A stretch of 64,000 nucleotides of DNA from an uncultured Clostridia bacterium (GCA_947631235.1 CANRKO010000001.1:186001-250000); one strand, 5' to 3'. Positions 43,651-53,098 are shown, numbered from the stretch's first letter. Notes: generated from the sequence alone by a model not told the origin. Numbers and translations: made by a program.

Positions 43651-45021
43651 GTGATACATAAGTTTAAACAGCTCGGGATGAATATAGTCATGGACGTTTA
43701 TTCCGGCGCGGTACACATAGCGGACGACGTGATGTACGATATGCTCGACTGCATATTCGAGCCGTTCACGCCGGAGAGCCAATGCCCCGAATACGTGAAA
43801 CAGGCGATGGCGGACAAGTATTCCGACGATGAAATAGACGAGTGCTACGCGGAGATTTGCTCGCTCTACAGGGCGGGTCAGCTTTTCAGCGAGGACACGT
43901 ATGAAAAGTTTGCGAAAAACTGGAACAAGGGTTCGATCGTCAAGGCTCTTTGCCTTCACATAGCGCACGACTGCAATCTGCGCTGTAAATACTGTTTCGC
44001 CGACACGGGCGAGTTCCACGGCGGCAGAAGTCTTATGAGCGCGGAAACGGGTAAAAAGGCGATTGATTTCGTAATCGCGAACAGCGCTAGCCGCCGCAAC
44101 ATAGAGATTGACTACTTCGGCGGCGAGCCGACGATGAATTTTGAAGTTGTGAAGGAGATAACCGACTACGCCCGCGAGCAGGGCGAAAAGCACGGCAAAA
44201 ATTTCCGCTTTACAATCACGACAAACGGCATACTTTTAAATGACGACATGATGAAGTACATAAACGAGAATATGTCGAACGTCGTGCTTTCGATAGACGG
44301 CACGAAGGAGACGAACGACCGCGTCCGCCGGCGTGTTGACGGCAGCGGCTCGTACGACGTGATAGTGCCGAAATTCCAAAAGCTTGCCGAAAGCCGCAAT
44401 CAGGATAACTACTACGTGCGCGGCACGTTCACGGCTTACAACCTCGATTTCGCGAAGGATGTTCTGCACCTTGCCGACCTCGGCTTTAAGCAGACGAGTG
44501 TCGAGCCGGTCGTTGCGCCGTATGACGAGGATTACGCGTTAAAGCCGGAACATGTCGAAAAGATATGCGCCGAGTACGACAAGCTTTGCGAGGAATACGT
44601 AAAGCGTTATGACGAGGGCAGGGGCTTTAACTTCTTCCACTTCATGGTCGACCTCGACCAAGGACCGTGCGCGATTAAGCGTCTGTCGGGATGCGGCGCG
44701 GGTCACGAGTACCTCGCGGTCGCACCGTCGGGCGATATTTACCCGTGCCACCAGTTTGTAGGCAACGAGGACTACAAAATGGGCAACGTGTACGACGGAA
44801 CGCTTAACGAGGACATACGCTCCGAGTTTGAACGCTCGAACGTGTACACGAAGGATAAGTGTAAGGATTGTTTCGCCAAATTTTATTGCAGCGGCGGCTG
44901 CTCCGCCAACGCCTATAACTTTAACGGCGATATAAATAAGCCCTACGAACTCGGCTGCGAATTTCAGAAAAAACGCCTTGAGTGCGCAATCGCAATCGAG
45001 GCTCATAAGAAGATGGCATGA
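43651..45021 (+). CDS. scfB: SCIFF radical SAM maturase (SPASM domain)
   Basis: The 456-residue enzyme has the radical-SAM CxxxCxxC motif in CNLRCKYCFADTG (about residue 110), a GGEPTMNFE motif, and C-terminal SPASM cysteines (GCGAGHEYLAVAPSGDIYPC, CKDCFAKFYCSGGCSANAY). The N-terminus holds the peptide-binding (RRE-like) region IHKFKQLGMNIVMDVYSGAVHIADD. It installs thioether cross-links in the SCIFF peptide encoded just upstream. The start is GTG 43651, 10 bases from AAAGGAG. Confidence 0.93.
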   Translation: MIHKFKQLGMNIVMDVYSGAVHIADDVMYDMLDCIFEPFTPESQCPEYVKQAMADKYSDDEIDECYAEICSLYRAGQLFSEDTYEKFAKNWNKGSIVKALCLHIAHDCNLRCKYCFADTGEFHGGRSLMSAETGKKAIDFVIANSASRRNIEIDYFGGEPTMNFEVVKEITDYAREQGEKHGKNFRFTITTNGILLNDDMMKYINENMSNVVLSIDGTKETNDRVRRRVDGSGSYDVIVPKFQKLAESRNQDNYYVRGTFTAYNLDFAKDVLHLADLGFKQTSVEPVVAPYDEDYALKPEHVEKICAEYDKLCEEYVKRYDEGRGFNFFHFMVDLDQGPCAIKRLSGCGAGHEYLAVAPSGDIYPCHQFVGNEDYKMGNVYDGTLNEDIRSEFERSNVYTKDKCKDCFAKFYCSGGCSANAYNFNGDINKPYELGCEFQKKRLECAIAIEAHKKMA

Positions 45022-45061
45022 AGTAAATTGAAATTTAAAGGCGTATTTATGGCGACCGGCA

Positions 45062-45145
45062 CGTAGGGGCGACCCTTGCGGTCGCCCGTATGACCCCCTC
45101 ATAGAGGGGGTCATACGTAGGGGCTGGCGCCCTCGACAGCCCGTA
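45062..45145. repeat. Second cluster of GTAGGGGC-type palindromic repeats
   Basis: Hairpins GGGCGACC/GGTCGCCC (45067-45087), ATGACCCCCTC/GAGGGGGTCAT (about 45089-45114) and GGGGCTG/CAGCCC (45120-45143). Unit order TATGACC...GGGTCAT-CGTAGGGGC matches the cluster at 28538-28740. Confidence 0.75.
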
Positions 45146-45196
45146 CTCATATAAATAAAACCTAACACAAAAAATAAAATTTAAGGAGGAATACAC

Positions 45197-45511
45197 ATGA
45201 TACACAAGGGATTTAAAATGAAGCTCTATCCGGGACAGGAAGCGGAGTACGAGAAACGTCACAACGAGCTGTGGCAGGAAATGAAGGACATGATCCACGA
45301 GCACGGCGGCAAAAACTACTCGATTTATCTCGACAAGGAAACGCTCACGCTTTTCGGCTATATCGAGATAGAGGACGAGGAGCTTTGGGCAAAGGGCGCG
45401 GACACCGCGATAAACCGCAAATGGTGGGATTTCATGGCTGACATAATGGAGACGAACCCCGACAACAGCCCCGTTTCGACCGACCTCGATCTTCTTTTCC
45501 ACCTCGACTGA
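45197..45511 (+). CDS. rhaM: L-rhamnose mutarotase
   Basis: The 104-residue protein matches RhaM, which interconverts alpha and beta L-rhamnose: KLYPGQEAEYEKRHNELWQEM, NYSIYLDKETLTLFGYIE, WWDFMADIMETNPDNSPV and a C-terminal LFHLD. The catalytic His and Tyr positions appear present. TAAGGAGG precedes the ATG. No other rhamnose genes are adjacent; the gene follows a repeat cluster and stands alone. Confidence 0.93.
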   Translation: MIHKGFKMKLYPGQEAEYEKRHNELWQEMKDMIHEHGGKNYSIYLDKETLTLFGYIEIEDEELWAKGADTAINRKWWDFMADIMETNPDNSPVSTDLDLLFHLD

Positions 45512-45573
45512 CGATTTGCATATACACGGAAAAAAGCGCGGACGGAAGATAAAAATTTGTGTAAATTTACCGT

Positions 45574-45602
45574 TTGAAAAACGGCAAAACGCGTGTTAAA
45601 AT
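45574..45602 (+). promoter_or_regulatory. Promoter for the second MATE gene
   Basis: TTGAAA (45574-45579), 17 bases, TAAAAT (45597-45602). Confidence 0.65.
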
Positions 45603-45621
45603 ATAAATACATCGTGTAGCG

Positions 45622-45666
45622 AAACGGCGCGTAAATCCGGATGGATTTACGTGTCGTTTTATTTTT
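45622..45666 (+). terminator. Terminator-like hairpin in the MATE leader
   Basis: Arms 45622-45638 and 45643-45659 pair over 17 bp (two G-U), tetraloop GGAT, then TATTTTT. It lies between the promoter and the start codon at 45690, so it may be a conditional attenuator. Confidence 0.7.
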
Positions 45667-45689
45667 GCACAATGAAAGGAGAACAAATA

Positions 45690-47114
45690 ATGGAACAATC
45701 AAATTATCTCGCAACGGAAAAGGTCGGAACGCTTATGAGGAAATACGCCGTTCCGTGTATAATATCGCTGCTCGTCGCGGCGCTTTACAATATCGTCGAC
45801 CAGATATTCATAGCCAACGCCGACTATCTCGGCTCGTACGGAAACGCCGCGAACACCGTCGTGTTCCCGCTCACGGTTATCGCGCTCGCGATAGCCGTAA
45901 TGATAGGCGATGGCTGCTGCGCGTTTGTGAGTTTGTGCCTGGGCAGACAGAACAAATCCGACGCGGAAAAGAGTATCGGAAACTCGGTCGTGCTGTCCGT
46001 GATAAGCGGCATTGCGCTGTGCGCCGTTTACCTCATATTCCAAAACGCGATAGTCACCGCGTTCGGCGGCACGGTCAACGCCGAAACGTTTGAATATTCA
46101 CAGGAATATTTCTTCTACATCACGCTCGGCATACCGTTTTATATGTTCGGTCAGGCGATGAACCCCGTCATACGCTCCGACGGCAGCCCGAAATTCGCGA
46201 TGGTATCGACGCTCGCCGGCGCGGTTATAAATATTATCCTCGATCCGATTTTTATATTCATATTCAAATGGGGAATGATGGGCGCGGCTGTCGCGACGGT
46301 CGCGGGACAGATTGTGACTGCCGCGCTCGCGGTGTGGTACCTCGTTCACACAAAGTCCGTAAAACTCAAAAAACGCAGCTTTAAACTGAGCATACGCGTG
46401 ATAGGCAAAATAATACCCTTGGGAATTTGCAGCTTTCTGTCGCAGATCTCACTCGTTGCGGCAATGGCTGCGATAAACAACATGATACGAAAATACGGCG
46501 CGCTGGACGAGATTTTCTCACAGCCCCAATACGCGCAGATACCTATGGCTGTCGTGGGAATAGTGATGAAATTTTTCCAAATTGTAATATCGGTCGTCGT
46601 CGGCATGGCTGCGGGCTGTATACCGATAGTCGGCTTTAACATGGGCGCGGGCGAGAAGGCAAGAGTGAAAAAGCTGTTCACCATGCTGCTCGTATGCGAG
46701 GCGGCTGTCGGGGCGGTCGCGCTTATGATAGCCGAACTTTGCCCGCGGCAGCTTATCGCGATATTCGGCGCGGCAAACGAGAGCGCGTACTACACCGATT
46801 TCGCGGTAAAAGCGTTTCGTATATACCTGTGCATGATGATTTTCGCGTGCGTAAACAAAGCCGCGTTCATATTCCTGCAAGCTATGGGTAAAGCCGTCGC
46901 GTCAACGATGCTCTCAATGGTAAGAGAGATAGTTTTCGGAGTGGGTTTCGCGCTGCTTTTGCCCGTATATTTCGGACTTAACGGCGTTCTCTATTCCATG
47001 CCTGTGTCGGACATACTGACGTTCGCAATCTCCGCCGCAGTGATTATGACGACGTACCGCGAACTGTCCGTTCCGCGCGAATACGAAAACGAACGTCTGC
47101 CGCAAACGGCGTAA
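45690..47114 (+). CDS. MATE family efflux transporter (second copy)
   Basis: The 474-residue protein has about 12 membrane segments and MATE features (YAVPCIISLLVAALYNIVDQIFI, MNPVIRSDGSPKFAM, ACGCIPIVGFN-like AGCIPIVGFNMGAG). It is clearly distinct from the MATE protein at 2997-4346 and fits the MepA-like branch. AAAGGAG lies 8 bases before ATG 45690. A terminator-like hairpin in its leader suggests conditional expression, for instance by ligand or translation stress. Substrate unknown. Confidence 0.88.
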   Translation: MEQSNYLATEKVGTLMRKYAVPCIISLLVAALYNIVDQIFIANADYLGSYGNAANTVVFPLTVIALAIAVMIGDGCCAFVSLCLGRQNKSDAEKSIGNSVVLSVISGIALCAVYLIFQNAIVTAFGGTVNAETFEYSQEYFFYITLGIPFYMFGQAMNPVIRSDGSPKFAMVSTLAGAVINIILDPIFIFIFKWGMMGAAVATVAGQIVTAALAVWYLVHTKSVKLKKRSFKLSIRVIGKIIPLGICSFLSQISLVAAMAAINNMIRKYGALDEIFSQPQYAQIPMAVVGIVMKFFQIVISVVVGMAAGCIPIVGFNMGAGEKARVKKLFTMLLVCEAAVGAVALMIAELCPRQLIAIFGAANESAYYTDFAVKAFRIYLCMMIFACVNKAAFIFLQAMGKAVASTMLSMVREIVFGVGFALLLPVYFGLNGVLYSMPVSDILTFAISAAVIMTTYRELSVPREYENERLPQTA

Positions 47115-47125
47115 AAAAGTTGCCC

Positions 47126-47154
47126 TTGCATTTCGCGGACAAATATGGTATACT
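47126..47154 (+). promoter_or_regulatory. Promoter for the cobalamin riboswitch transcript
   Basis: TTGCAT (47126-47131), 17 bases, TATACT (47149-47154) with extended -10 TGG. Confidence 0.7.
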
Positions 47155-47180
47155 GTAGAAAATATAATATTTCACACAAA

Positions 47181-47390
47181 GTGTCGGTTATGCCGCGAAT
47201 AACAGGTATAATCGGTGAAAAGGGAATGGGGTGCGAATCCCCTGCGATAACTGTCGGTGTGTGTGTCAAAGCTTTTACGTTCGTCGGCGAAAGCCGGTCA
47301 TTGGGAAACTGAGAAGGCGGAGCGTAAAAGCGCGGGGTTACTACCCTATACGGCATAAGCCACAAGACCTGCTTTGATGTTGCTCCGTAA
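47181..47390 (+). promoter_or_regulatory. Cobalamin (B12) riboswitch aptamer
   Basis: Conserved pieces occur in order: AAAGGGAATGGGGTGCGAAT (from about 47218) with CCCCTGCGATAACTGT, then GCCGGTCATTGGGAAACTGA (from about 47292) and the B12-box region AAGCCACAAGACCTGC (from about 47357). TATGCCG near the start pairs with CGGCATA near the end. It is followed by a terminator at 47477-47511, giving the usual off-switch when adenosyl- or other cobalamins are bound. No coding ORF is supported between 47115 and 47545. Confidence 0.9.
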
Positions 47391-47476
47391 GCGGCTCGCG
47401 CCGTAGGAGTAATGTTTCCGCATATTTATATGCTTAATTTGTCGTGTGCGGATTGTGATTTGCCGCGGGAAAACTC

Positions 47477-47511
47477 AGCCGTGATGACTTTTTGGTCATC
47501 GCGGCTTTTTT
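47477..47511 (+). terminator. Riboswitch expression-platform terminator
   Basis: AGCCGTGATGAC (47477-47488) pairs with GTCATCGCGGCT (47495-47506), followed by TTTTT. It lies 35 bases before the start codon. Confidence 0.88.
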
Positions 47512-47545
47512 AATATTTAATAAACATCAACGGGAGGAATTAACC

Positions 47546-50500
47546 ATGAAAAAACAACTGAAAAAACCACTCGCGCTGCTTTTGGCGCTATGTATGCTCT
47601 TTGCCGCGCTGCCGCCTATCGTGCTCGCGACGGGCGGAACGCTTGAAGGCAGCGGCACGGAAGGCAGCCCATATCTGATTGCGGACGCGCAGGACTTGGC
47701 AGCGTTCCGCGATATGATAAACGGCGGAACATCGCTTGACGCACACGCGAAACTCACGGCTGACATTGAGCTTACAGGCGACTGGTCGCCGATATATCCG
47801 ACGAGCGGATACGTTACGGAAATGTACGCGGGCGTATTTGACGGCGATTTCCACACGATAAGCGGTCTTTACATTAACTCCGCGTCGTCAAATCAGGGAC
47901 TTTTCGGAGGAATTAACGGTGCGGCCGTTAAAAATCTGAAGGTCAAAGGCAATGTCACATCATCAAACAATTACGTCGGCGGTATCGTCGGCAAATTGGT
48001 TCAAGGTACGATTGAAAACTGCAGCTTTGAAGGAAACGTAGAAACCACAAAAAGCAGCGGTTACGCCGGCGGTATCGCGGGTTATACCGGTAACAGCAAA
48101 ACGCAAACCGGCAGCATTATAAACTGCTCCAACTCCGCAGCCGTTACCGGCGGTTATGCCGGCGGAATTACAAGCTACACAAAGTATTCGACAATCACCG
48201 ACTGCTATAACGTCGGTCAAATCACCGGCACGGGTAACACGGGCGGTATCGCAGGACAGATTATGAATAACACCGTCATATCAAACTGTTACAGCGCAGC
48301 CGAGGTGACGGGCGGTGCGAACACGGGCGGTATCGTTGGCTTTAACGGCGTAGCGAACGGTATCACAAACTGCTACTGGACAAACCCAGACGACTGCTTT
48401 GTGGGCGGTACGGGGTCGGCTGTCGGCAGCGAAAAAATCACGTCGCCCGACGGTTTGGCTGCAAAGCTTGGAGACTCGTTTATTGAGGACAGCGGCAGCA
48501 TAAACAGCGGCTACCCGATTTTAAAGTGGCAGCAGGGCGGGGAACCCGTGCCGAAAGATCCGCATATTACGATCACGGGCAGCGCCGTTCTGCAGATGCA
48601 AAACAACACAGCCGTACCGCAGACAACGCTGTCGGTAAACTATATCGATATGGACGAAACTCCGGTTACATGGAACACGGAAAGCGATATTATCACGCTC
48701 GAAGAACCGACTGACGCGGACGAGAACAACAGCAAAATTATAGTTAAAGCGCAAAAGCCGGGTAAAGCTGTCGTAACCGTTTCGACAACGGACGGAACAT
48801 ACACCGCGCAGCAGGAAATAACCGTAATGCCGTTTGTTACCGTGACGGAAATTGACGGCGACACAATCGTGGGCGAAACGGTACGCGCGAAGGTGTACGT
48901 ACTCGGCGGTGACGAGTACGACTACGAAAATTACCCCGAACTTGCGTTCCAATGGAAATATCTAACTGCGGAAGATTATTCGGCAGGCAACACGGGTTCT
49001 GCGTCATATCAGAAAATTGAGGGTGCAAACAAGCGTGAATTTACAATTCCCGAAGAATTGGCTGGCGATTATCTGTCGTTTGAATTTTATTATGACGGCG
49101 AGTACAAAACCCCGTCAAGCCCGCAGAAAATTCATTCGGCAAGCTATAGTCAGCTTTTAAGCGACTGCGACAGCCTTACCATAGAGACAGATGACGTTAA
49201 GGCGGACACGATAATCAATCTGCCGTCCGCAGGTGAAAACGGTTCCGTTATCACATGGGAGAGCACTCACCCCGAAATCATAGACACAAACGGAAACGTC
49301 ACGCTGCCCGAGGAAACGACAACGGACGTCACGCTCAAGGCTACGCTGTCGCTTGACGGCGAAACGACGGTAAAGACATTTACAATTACCGTCTATTCAA
49401 AGAAAGCTATTGAGGACGAGCAAAAAGCGGAACAGCGCGAAAAGGATTTAAGTAAGCTTGACGAAATAAAATCCGCGCTCGGCAGCTTTTACAAAATCAC
49501 GCCCGTGTACGGAACGGACACGAATATTGTTGACATACTGAAAGCGGACATCGCGAAAAAGCCGGGCGATTACTCGGACTGCGCCGTTACGTTATCCAAA
49601 GTCGAAACGGTTTACGGCGGAGCAAATATTGCAGAAAACGGCGATATTACATATTTTTACGCCGACCCGAACACAACGCCCTCGATTAAAATGGGCAGCT
49701 TTAAAGCGACGTTTACACTTGCGATAGGCGACGCGGAAACCACGCTCGAAGTTCCCGTAATCGTGTACTGGGATCAGGATAAGGTTAAGGCGACGATGAA
49801 GTCCGAGATACTTGACACTGTTACCGCAGCGAGTATTTTGGGCGATAACACAGCCGCCGACCACGTTACGGGAGATCTCGTTCTGCCGAAGGTCGTTGAC
49901 GGTAAAAAGTGGACGCTGATTTCGTGGCAGTCGTCGGACAGCAGCGTCATATCGGTAAGCAGTGAAAATCAGGGTACGGCTGACACGCTGTTTGACCCGT
50001 ACGTCGGCAAGGTAAAGCGCGGCGCGGAGGACAAAAAGGTAACGCTCACCGCAATATTCACATTTCAGCTTACGAACGACGTAACCGGCAGCGAAACACC
50101 GATTACGATGAGCAAAACGTTCGACGTTACGGTCAAGGCTGTCGGCGCGGAGCAGATTGAGGAGATACAGGCTGATTTAAACGCGAAACTCGACGCGGGC
50201 TTTGAAAAGGCGGGCATTACGGACGCGGTGACGGGCGATAAGCTTAGCTTTAATAACGGCGCGTACACCGCGTACAACGACATCCAATTCCCGACCACGC
50301 GCGATTTCGGCGTAGACGGAAAATATTACCCCGTCACGCTTTCCTCGGACAACGCCGAGACTGTCGCAGCGCCGGACGTAAATAACGCGGCGCGTGTCGA
50401 GGTGTACCGTCCTGCTGTCGGAAACGCGGACGCAAGCGCAACGGTAACGCTCACGATAACCGATACAAATTCAAATGTTTCGGTGTCGAGGGATTTCAAG

Positions 50501-52057
50501 TTTATCGTTCCCGCGCTGACCACCGCAGAGGTTGAAACGGAAAAGGCGCTGATGCAAAAGGTCAGGGCGGCGTATTTTGACGGCATTAAGGGCAATAACA
50601 CCGATGCGGGAGATATAAGTTCGAACCTCAGCCCGTTTATCGAGGTTTACGAGGACAACGGCTCTCTTGTATGGGTGCGCGATAGCGCGGCAAGAACAAA
50701 TCACGGCATTGTCGCCGAGCCTATCGAGGGATGGGAAGAATTGGAAGTATGGCGGCTGTTCCGCTCGTCCAATCCCGCGGCTGTCACGCACGAGAACCTT
50801 CTTGTGACGCAGCAGAAGAAGGATAAAGCCGTAACGGTAGACAGCGTTTTGTCGAGTGAAACGCTCGGCAGGTACGGGGAATTGTACGGCAAAGACCCGA
50901 TAAAATACGCATCCTACGCCGACCTTGCGGAGCTGTACCGCCGACCCGTAAGCGCGGAGCTTGTTATAAGAGGTACGTCGACTCCCATAAACGTGCGTCC
51001 GACGGCGGTTGAAGAAAGCGTTGGCGTGACGTTCAGACTGCAGTCTGCCGACGGTATGCTGATTGACACCGTTCGGTACAGGGATTTAAAGGAGGGTACG
51101 ACCGTATTCGACATATTCAAGAAAGCCATGGACGAAAACGGGTACACATACAAAAAGCACGGCAGCTACGTCTATTCAATCACAACGCCCGACGGCACGG
51201 AGATAAAGGAGCTTGACGAGGGTAAAAATTCGGGTTGGCTCTATAAGGTGAACGGTGAGATACCCGATATGCAGATGGCTGCTTACGGGCTGCACGACGG
51301 CGACAGTATTGTGATGTTCTTCTCGAAGGACTTTACCGAGGACACCGGTTATGACCGTCCGAGCGGTTCGTCGCGCGGAAGGGGAGGTTCGTCAAGTACG
51401 CCAAAACCCGACGCGAGCGCGTCGCCCGTGCCGTCACCGTCTCCGACAGACGACGCTGACGCAAGCCCCGTTCCCGCCAAAACGCCCGCGCCCGATAAAG
51501 CCGCGACGTATTCCGACATTGACGGTCACTGGGCGCGAAACTCCATAATGTTCGTAACGGAACAAAGGCTTATGTACGGCACGGAAAACGGCAGATTTGA
51601 CCCCGACCTGCCCCTGACGCGCGCGATGATGGCAGTCATACTTTACAGGCTTGAGGGCGAGCCGGAAACGGCAAACAAAAGCGCGTTCGCCGATGTTGAA
51701 AGCGGCTCGTATTACGAAAACGCCGCCGCGTGGGCGAACGGTAACGGCATAGTGAGCGGCACGTCGGAAACGGAATTTTCACCGACGCGTAATATCACGA
51801 GAGAACAGGCAGCCGCGCTTTTGTACAGATACGCGCTGTATAAGGGTTATGACGCAAGCGTCGGAAGTGACGCGGATATTTCGACTTATGCCGACGCGGA
51901 GGAAATCTCCGATTACGCCGAAAAGGCGATGCGTTACGCTCTCGGCAGCGGTCTTATGACGGGCAGAACGGAACACACTTTAAACCCAAAGGACAATATG
52001 ACAAGAGCCGAAACGGCTGAAATTTTCCGCAGATTTACGGAAATGAATATAGGATAA
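47546..52057 (+). CDS. Giant SLH surface protein with GLUG repeats and DUF4430 (transcobalamin-like) domain
   Basis: The 1503-residue protein has a signal peptide (1-28), GLUG-type repeats (GGIVGKLVQG, GGIAGYTGN, GGIAGQIMN, GGIVGFNG; about 115-285), several Ig-like/atrophied-Ig regions (about 300-1130), a DUF4430 domain (about 1160-1270; VTFRLQSADGMLIDTVRY, NSGWLYKVNGEIP, GDSIVMFF), a Ser/Pro linker and three SLH repeats (about 1321-1502) that bind the cell wall. DUF4430 is structurally related to the cobalamin-binding beta domain of transcobalamin and intrinsic factor. A cobalamin riboswitch controls the gene, so it is probably a surface B12 or corrinoid catcher. ATG 47546 follows GGAGG. Direct B12 binding is inferred. 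Confidence 0.85.
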   Translation: MKKQLKKPLALLLALCMLFAALPPIVLATGGTLEGSGTEGSPYLIADAQDLAAFRDMINGGTSLDAHAKLTADIELTGDWSPIYPTSGYVTEMYAGVFDGDFHTISGLYINSASSNQGLFGGINGAAVKNLKVKGNVTSSNNYVGGIVGKLVQGTIENCSFEGNVETTKSSGYAGGIAGYTGNSKTQTGSIINCSNSAAVTGGYAGGITSYTKYSTITDCYNVGQITGTGNTGGIAGQIMNNTVISNCYSAAEVTGGANTGGIVGFNGVANGITNCYWTNPDDCFVGGTGSAVGSEKITSPDGLAAKLGDSFIEDSGSINSGYPILKWQQGGEPVPKDPHITITGSAVLQMQNNTAVPQTTLSVNYIDMDETPVTWNTESDIITLEEPTDADENNSKIIVKAQKPGKAVVTVSTTDGTYTAQQEITVMPFVTVTEIDGDTIVGETVRAKVYVLGGDEYDYENYPELAFQWKYLTAEDYSAGNTGSASYQKIEGANKREFTIPEELAGDYLSFEFYYDGEYKTPSSPQKIHSASYSQLLSDCDSLTIETDDVKADTIINLPSAGENGSVITWESTHPEIIDTNGNVTLPEETTTDVTLKATLSLDGETTVKTFTITVYSKKAIEDEQKAEQREKDLSKLDEIKSALGSFYKITPVYGTDTNIVDILKADIAKKPGDYSDCAVTLSKVETVYGGANIAENGDITYFYADPNTTPSIKMGSFKATFTLAIGDAETTLEVPVIVYWDQDKVKATMKSEILDTVTAASILGDNTAADHVTGDLVLPKVVDGKKWTLISWQSSDSSVISVSSENQGTADTLFDPYVGKVKRGAEDKKVTLTAIFTFQLTNDVTGSETPITMSKTFDVTVKAVGAEQIEEIQADLNAKLDAGFEKAGITDAVTGDKLSFNNGAYTAYNDIQFPTTRDFGVDGKYYPVTLSSDNAETVAAPDVNNAARVEVYRPAVGNADASATVTLTITDTNSNVSVSRDFKFIVPALTTAEVETEKALMQKVRAAYFDGIKGNNTDAGDISSNLSPFIEVYEDNGSLVWVRDSAARTNHGIVAEPIEGWEELEVWRLFRSSNPAAVTHENLLVTQQKKDKAVTVDSVLSSETLGRYGELYGKDPIKYASYADLAELYRRPVSAELVIRGTSTPINVRPTAVEESVGVTFRLQSADGMLIDTVRYRDLKEGTTVFDIFKKAMDENGYTYKKHGSYVYSITTPDGTEIKELDEGKNSGWLYKVNGEIPDMQMAAYGLHDGDSIVMFFSKDFTEDTGYDRPSGSSRGRGGSSSTPKPDASASPVPSPSPTDDADASPVPAKTPAPDKAATYSDIDGHWARNSIMFVTEQRLMYGTENGRFDPDLPLTRAMMAVILYRLEGEPETANKSAFADVESGSYYENAAAWANGNGIVSGTSETEFSPTRNITREQAAALLYRYALYKGYDASVGSDADISTYADAEEISDYAEKAMRYALGSGLMTGRTEHTLNPKDNMTRAETAEIFRRFTEMNIG

Positions 52058-52062
52058 AACAA

Positions 52063-52095
52063 AAAGGACGCGCCGAACATTTCGGCGCGTCCTTT
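52063..52095. terminator. Bidirectional terminator between the two B12-locus units
   Basis: AAAGGACGCGCCGAA (52063-52077) pairs with TTCGGCGCGTCCTTT (52081-52095) around CAT. Confidence 0.88.
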
Positions 52096-52110
52096 GACTT
52101 TAAATTACCG

Positions 52111-52629
52111 TTACGGTTTTTTTGAGATTTTTTCCGCGAGACGCAGCGTTGAAATAATCGGCACGATCAAAATCCCGCATACAAAATTGCTTACGCCGTG
52201 AATACAATCCCACGGCAGTCCCGCGATGATCCACGCTATCATTCCCTTAAAGCTCAGCCCGTACAAAAGAGCCTGCGTCGGCGCGTACAGAGTGCCATAC
52301 AAAAATCCGTGCGCCGAGCATACAGCCATATAGACAAGCGGCTTTACCTTCGGGTTCATGTTCTTCGGCAGCGGCATGACCGCCACCCAGAGAACTGTCC
52401 ATATGTACAGATACGGAACCCACCACGCCGCAAATCCGCAGAAAATACCCGTTAAAATCACGAAAACGTAAATCGGATACAGAGCCTTTTTCCCGTACAC
52501 GACGGTAAACGCGACCGTGAACACGCCGAGCAAGTGGACGTTCGGCAAGACCTCCGTAAGCAGCTTTGACGCGTACATAATCGCGCCCAGCACTCCTAAT
52601 ACGGCAATTTCCTTTGTTGTGAGCTTCAT
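52111..52629 (-). CDS. ECF transporter S component, probably cobalamin/corrinoid (CbrT-like)
   Basis: The 172-residue protein has about six membrane segments and the S-component pattern: ALGVLGAIMYASK-like start, LPNVHLLGVFTVAFTVVYGKKALYPIYVFV, CGFAAWWVPYLYIWTVLWV. This resembles the CbrT-type vitamin B12 S-components. It would pair with a shared EcfA-EcfA'-EcfT module, which is not in the window. It directly follows the DUF4430 lipoprotein gene with no gap, and converges on the riboswitch-controlled DUF4430 surface protein, which supports B12 as substrate. Confidence 0.8.
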   Translation of the reverse strand: MKLTTKEIAVLGVLGAIMYASKLLTEVLPNVHLLGVFTVAFTVVYGKKALYPIYVFVILTGIFCGFAAWWVPYLYIWTVLWVAVMPLPKNMNPKVKPLVYMAVCSAHGFLYGTLYAPTQALLYGLSFKGMIAWIIAGLPWDCIHGVSNFVCGILIVPIISTLRLAEKISKKP

Positions 52630-53079
52630 TTATTCAACCCTCAGAGAATAGCTTGCGCCTTCTTCCACAGGCGTCAAATCAATGCCGGACGACGCGTATT
52701 CTCCATTAACGTAAAACGCCCAGTAAACGCCGTCCTTGTCGTAATCGGCTGTTATGCCGTTCACCGTTTTCACGTAAAGACCGTACGCGCCCTCCTCGCC
52801 GTCAATAAGCCCAAGTTCGCTCAAAGCGTCGCCGACCGTTTCCTTGTCCGTATGTATCTCAAAATTTGTCTCGTTTCCGTCCTTGTCCGCCACGGTAAGA
52901 GCAAACCGGACGCTGCCTTCTCCGAGTACGGTACTGTCTGCCGTGACGCTCGCCGCCGTTTCAACGGGCGCGGGCGCGCTCACTTTGGAATTGCCGCAGC
53001 CCGTCACGGAAAACGCCGCTGCCGCGATAAGCGCCGCGCAGATTATAAACGCTTTTGCCTTTGTAAATAATGTATTCAT
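52630..53079 (-). CDS. DUF4430 lipoprotein, candidate cobalamin-binding partner of the ECF S component
   Basis: The 149-residue protein has a lipoprotein signal (hydrophobic segment then VTGC, lipidated Cys at about 28) and one DUF4430 domain (about 55-148: VRFALTVADKDGNETNFEI, GVYWAFYVNGEYASSGID). The stop adjoins the ECF S-component start. It probably sits on the outer face of the membrane and hands corrinoid to the S component. It has its own promoter at 53099-53126 with a leader of about 15 bases, too short for a riboswitch. GGAGGAATTTTT precedes the ATG. Confidence 0.8.
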   Translation of the reverse strand: MNTLFTKAKAFIICAALIAAAAFSVTGCGNSKVSAPAPVETAASVTADSTVLGEGSVRFALTVADKDGNETNFEIHTDKETVGDALSELGLIDGEEGAYGLYVKTVNGITADYDKDGVYWAFYVNGEYASSGIDLTPVEEGASYSLRVE

Positions 53080-53098
53080 AAAAATTCCTCCTTGCTTA

